DNA of 64,000 nt from Paenibacillus periandrae (GTDB taxonomy: Bacteria > Bacillota > Bacilli > Paenibacillales > NBRC-103111), in the NCBI RefSeq assembly GCF_022458865.1, contig NZ_JAJNMU010000032.1, positions 1 through 64,000 on the forward strand, read 5' to 3'. The notes beneath the pieces were generated by a model, which saw nothing but the letters and a program-made list of their open reading frames with translations, had not been told where the DNA came from and made no database searches. The translations under genes and the position numbers were made by a program. This document shows positions 61,397-64,000 of this stretch, piece after piece. The stretch's first letter is position 1. Each line of letters opens with the position of its first letter.

Positions 61397-62275
61397 ATGA
61401 ATGACAAAAAAACACAAATTGTTCAGGCTGCAATCAAGCTGTTCGGAGAACGTGACTACCATACAACATCCGTTCAAGATATTGTCAGTCTTGCCGGAGT
61501 ATCCAAGGGAGCTTTTTATTTACATTTTCATTCCAAAGAGGAATTGCTCATTCATATTTTCAATCATTATATGGAATCGTACCGCTCTTACCTGGATGAA
61601 ATTCTTCAGGAACCCACATTAAGCGCTCGGGAAAGACTATTTAAATCGATTGAATATCAATGCGAAGCCTTCATCAAAGATAAAGACTTTATTGCAATGC
61701 AGCTAAAAGGGATCACCTTTTTAAATAAAGCTTTACAGGATTTAATGATTGATCACAGCAACCAAAACGTTGTATGGTTTGACCAGCGCATCATTGAGCT
61801 CTATGGATCCGAAATCAGACCGCATTCATTTGATTGCGCCAACTTATTTAACGGGATGATCAAGGAGTTTTTTTTCTGCCATATCGTTTTCGGACATCCT
61901 ATTGAAGGCGGGCAGCTAGCCGAATATTTAATGAACCGTCTGGACGATATTATTTATGGGATTCTGAGTAAACCCACCGTTCCCATTCTTTCCAAAGCTG
62001 TTATTTTGTCTGACCGCAGTTCAGAAACAACTCGCGAAAGCTTGATTGAGAGAGCGCTTACAACGAAGGGATGGATTGAATCGCATGTCGAAGCCCCTAT
62101 GGTTATGTGCACGATGCTTCAGTCGCTGGATGTAATCGTTCAGGAGGCCAATAAAGAAGAGCCCAACGATATCATTATCAAGGGTATGGTTAATTACCTG
62201 ATTTCCTTGGCAGAGGGTGATTCGGATATAATCGCTGTATTCAACAAATCATTCGGTTGTGCCCGTATTTGCTAA
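61397..62275 (+). CDS. TetR/AcrR-family regulator divergent to the RND operon
   Basis: 292 residues from ATG 61397 (AGGAG 11 nt upstream). Upstream in-frame ATGs at 61322-61385 are excluded by the promoter position. The N-terminal helix-turn-helix has KTQIVQAAIKLFGERDYHTT and VSLAGVSKGAFYLHF. The ligand domain is about 230 residues, longer than the usual about 140, with an extra C-terminal helical part. It probably binds the two inverted 20-bp operators and controls both itself and the RND efflux operon. The inducer is likely a pump substrate (inference). Confidence 0.9.
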   Translation: MNDKKTQIVQAAIKLFGERDYHTTSVQDIVSLAGVSKGAFYLHFHSKEELLIHIFNHYMESYRSYLDEILQEPTLSARERLFKSIEYQCEAFIKDKDFIAMQLKGITFLNKALQDLMIDHSNQNVVWFDQRIIELYGSEIRPHSFDCANLFNGMIKEFFFCHIVFGHPIEGGQLAEYLMNRLDDIIYGILSKPTVPILSKAVILSDRSSETTRESLIERALTTKGWIESHVEAPMVMCTMLQSLDVIVQEANKEEPNDIIIKGMVNYLISLAEGDSDIIAVFNKSFGCARIC

Positions 62276-62284
62276 TTTACCGAG

Positions 62285-62315
62285 AAAAAAGGCTAACCGG
62301 AGTTTCCGGTTAACC
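62285..62315 (-). terminator. Terminator of the pdaA-like gene
   Basis: GGTTAACCGG / CCGGTTAGCC stem (62306-62315 and 62291-62300), 5-nt loop, followed on the minus strand by U6 (62285-62290). It lies between convergent genes and can also end the TetR transcript. Confidence 0.85.
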
Positions 62316-62350
62316 TGATTGAATGTACAATTCATTCACAAAACATGTGT

Positions 62351-63142
62351 TTAGCGGTACTGCTTTAACTGCATTTGATCAAGACTTTTGAATTCATATC
62401 CCTGACCGCGGGCATCGTCAATAATTTTGCCCATAGCCTCTGCATTATCTTGCGATACGGAATGAAGAAGAATGACAGCACCAGGATGAAGCTGTGCCAT
62501 CACTTGTTGATACGCATAGTTCCAGCCGTGCTGTTTTTTTGTATCCCAATCCCTGTAAGCCACGGACCAGAAGACACTCGTATAGCCCAAATTTTGACTG
62601 ACACCGAGCATCTGATCACTAAATATTCCCCTTGGCGGCCGCAAATACCGCACTTCGCGTTGTGGGGTCAGTTGGGCTATTTCCACTTTGACTTTGTCCA
62701 GCTCATCCTTCATACGGCCTGCAGATATACTGCTCATATCAGGATGACTCCAGGAATGGTTGCCAATGATGTGACCCTCTTCAGCCATTCGCTTGACCAG
62801 CTCCGGTTGGTCCTTCACATAATGACCAGTCACAAAGAAGGCCGCGGGTACTTTCTTATCCTTTAATACGTTCAGCAATTGGGCTGTATATCCGTTTTCA
62901 TACCCGTTATCAAAGGTTAAGTAAAGCTCCTTTTTCTCGGTATCCCCCAAAAAAATAGCTCCATGCTTTTGCAGAATACTCATAAAGCCCTCTTCGGCGA
63001 TGGAAGGAAGCTTGCCGTCCTTGCTTTTTTTAAAGCCAAAATGATAAGGTCGATTATCGTCCTGAGCCCAAGCCTGACCAGAGAGCTGTACAACGCTAAC
63101 CACTACCATTAACAACACCACGGCCTGTATGGCACGTCTCAT
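62351..63142 (-). CDS. pdaA: Peptidoglycan muramic-acid deacetylase (PdaA-like)
   Basis: 263 residues, the same length as B. subtilis PdaA. The signal peptide (VVLLMVVVSVVQLSGQAWA) is near residue 26. NodB polysaccharide deacetylase motifs in order: LYLTFDNGYENG (the PdaA-specific Asn replacing the usual Asp of TFDDG), HIIGNHSWSHPDM (metal His), YLRPPRGIFS, and LHPGAVILLHSVS. In the family it deacetylates MurNAc of cortex peptidoglycan, a step toward muramic delta-lactam needed for spore germination. It acts outside the membrane. Monocistronic; AGAGGG before the ATG. Confidence 0.9.
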   Translation of the reverse strand: MRRAIQAVVLLMVVVSVVQLSGQAWAQDDNRPYHFGFKKSKDGKLPSIAEEGFMSILQKHGAIFLGDTEKKELYLTFDNGYENGYTAQLLNVLKDKKVPAAFFVTGHYVKDQPELVKRMAEEGHIIGNHSWSHPDMSSISAGRMKDELDKVKVEIAQLTPQREVRYLRPPRGIFSDQMLGVSQNLGYTSVFWSVAYRDWDTKKQHGWNYAYQQVMAQLHPGAVILLHSVSQDNAEAMGKIIDDARGQGYEFKSLDQMQLKQYR

Positions 63143-63268
63143 TCATGCACCCTCTTTTCTGAATTGACATCCTTCATCTCTCATAGCTGCCTAAAGGTAG
63201 TATTGCTCAGGATGAAATGAATCATCCATTTCGTGAAAGAAAAGACTGCTTGCAATCGGTGATCATGA

Positions 63269-64000
63269 TCACGATTTCGCTCGAATTTCACTTATAATTT
63301 GTTCCTTAATCTCGGCTATTCCCATCGATCCGATATCACCCTTTTCACGCTTGCGGACCGCCACTTTATCCATTGACCGCTCATTCTTGCCGACTACAAG
63401 CATGTAAGGAACCTTTTCAAGCTGTGCTTCACGGATCTTGTAGCCAAGCTTTTCACTTCGTATATCTACTTCTACACGAATACCTGCAGCTTCCAGTGCT
63501 TGCTTCACCTGCAGTGCATAATCGATGAAAGCATCGGACACTGGCAATATTCGCGCTTGAATCGGAGCGAGCCAAACCGGGAATGCACCGCTGTAATGCT
63601 CTGTTAAAATACCGATGAAGCGGTCTATGGACCCGTAGGCTGCACGGTGAATGACAACAGGACGGTGCTTCTGATTATCTTCGCCGATGTAGGAAAGATC
63701 AAATTTCTCAGGCATTTGAAAATCAAGCTGGATCGACGCACACTGCCAGCTTCGTTTAAGCGCGTCCAGAATGTGGAAGTCAATTTTCGGTCCATAAAAG
63801 GCCCCGTCGCCTTCATTCATTCGATAGGCAATACCACTCTGATCCAATACGTGCTGAAGGGATGCTTCTGCCAGATCCCACAGCTCCGCCGATCCCATCG
63901 AATCCTCGGGACGTGTAGAAAGCTCGATTGTATATTCAAAGCCAAATACCTGATAAATTTGATCGATAAAAGCAATGACCCGTGCGATTTCTTCTTCGAC
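63269..64000 (-). CDS. thrS: Threonyl-tRNA synthetase, C-terminal part (cut by window edge)
   Basis: The minus-strand frame is open to the window end (64000), giving 243 residues of the ThrRS C-terminus; the start lies outside. The catalytic core end has ELSTRPEDSMGS and GAFYGPKIDFHILDALKRSW (class II motifs), then QLDFQMPEKFDLSYIGEDN and HRPVVIHRAAYGSIDRFIGI (motif 3). The anticodon-binding domain begins at about PVWLAPIQARILPVSD and ends KEQIISEIRAKS. It charges tRNA-Thr. Confidence 0.95.
   Translation of the reverse strand, partial: VEEEIARVIAFIDQIYQVFGFEYTIELSTRPEDSMGSAELWDLAEASLQHVLDQSGIAYRMNEGDGAFYGPKIDFHILDALKRSWQCASIQLDFQMPEKFDLSYIGEDNQKHRPVVIHRAAYGSIDRFIGILTEHYSGAFPVWLAPIQARILPVSDAFIDYALQVKQALEAAGIRVEVDIRSEKLGYKIREAQLEKVPYMLVVGKNERSMDKVAVRKREKGDIGSMGIAEIKEQIISEIRAKS

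Overview
The window looks like a chromosomal segment of a low-to-mid GC, spore-forming Firmicute, most likely Paenibacillus or a close relative. The evidence is the gene content: several YesM/YesN two-component systems next to carbohydrate ABC transporters without their own ATPase, LplA-type lipoproteins with a DUF3502-like C-terminus, a PdaA-type muramic-lactam deacetylase, a T-box upstream of ileS, ydaO-type c-di-AMP riboswitches, strong AGGAGG ribosome binding sites and frequent TTG/GTG starts. Species assignment is an inference from these traits.

Layout. 1-7.6 kb is a patchy region. It has an IS3-family transposase remnant, a blaI-M56 peptidase-DUF4179 operon behind a BlaI-type promoter/operator, a TetR-SDR pair sharing one operator sequence, an IS4-family remnant and other gene debris. 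7.6-10.2 kb carries trmB-fumarase alpha-fumarase beta. 10.4-17.5 kb is a YesM/YesN two-component system with an oligosaccharide-type ABC importer. 17.5-24 kb has a decayed aldo/keto reductase, a PilZ protein, a type-2-like IleRS with its T-box leader, and a 5TM histidine kinase that appears to start at AUU. 24-33.6 kb has a MalT-like LuxR regulator, a cadherin-like/dockerin surface protein, an ADP-ribosylglycohydrolase with a divergent AraC regulator, and two SDRs. 33.6-43.4 kb has a sialidase-like LamG protein under a cre site, a second YesM/YesN pair and a divergent second sugar ABC importer. 43.4-47.1 kb has a MalY/PatB lyase and a double KdpD-like protein.

44.8-54.4 kb is the most unusual part. 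A kdp operon on the minus strand runs in the order Rossmann-like protein, 36-aa membrane peptide, kdpF, kdpA, kdpB, kdpC, tandem KdpD-N/USP protein. It is headed by a c-di-AMP riboswitch and terminator. Two of its intergenic spacers hold arrays of hairpin repeats with covarying stems. About 530 bp away on the plus strand a second c-di-AMP riboswitch controls an unrecognised 153-aa protein. A 156-bp inverted-repeat, MITE-like element sits exactly inside the P2 loop of this second riboswitch. No KdpE or kinase-bearing KdpD is present, so potassium import here is probably controlled by c-di-AMP rather than by a KdpDE phosphorelay.

54.4-64 kb has a MarR/GbsR-RND permease-adaptor-secreted protein operon. 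A divergent TetR gene shares with it a 20-bp operator present in opposite orientation at both promoters. The window ends with a pdaA-like deacetylase and the 3' part of thrS, cut by the window edge. No tRNA, rRNA or CRISPR array was seen.
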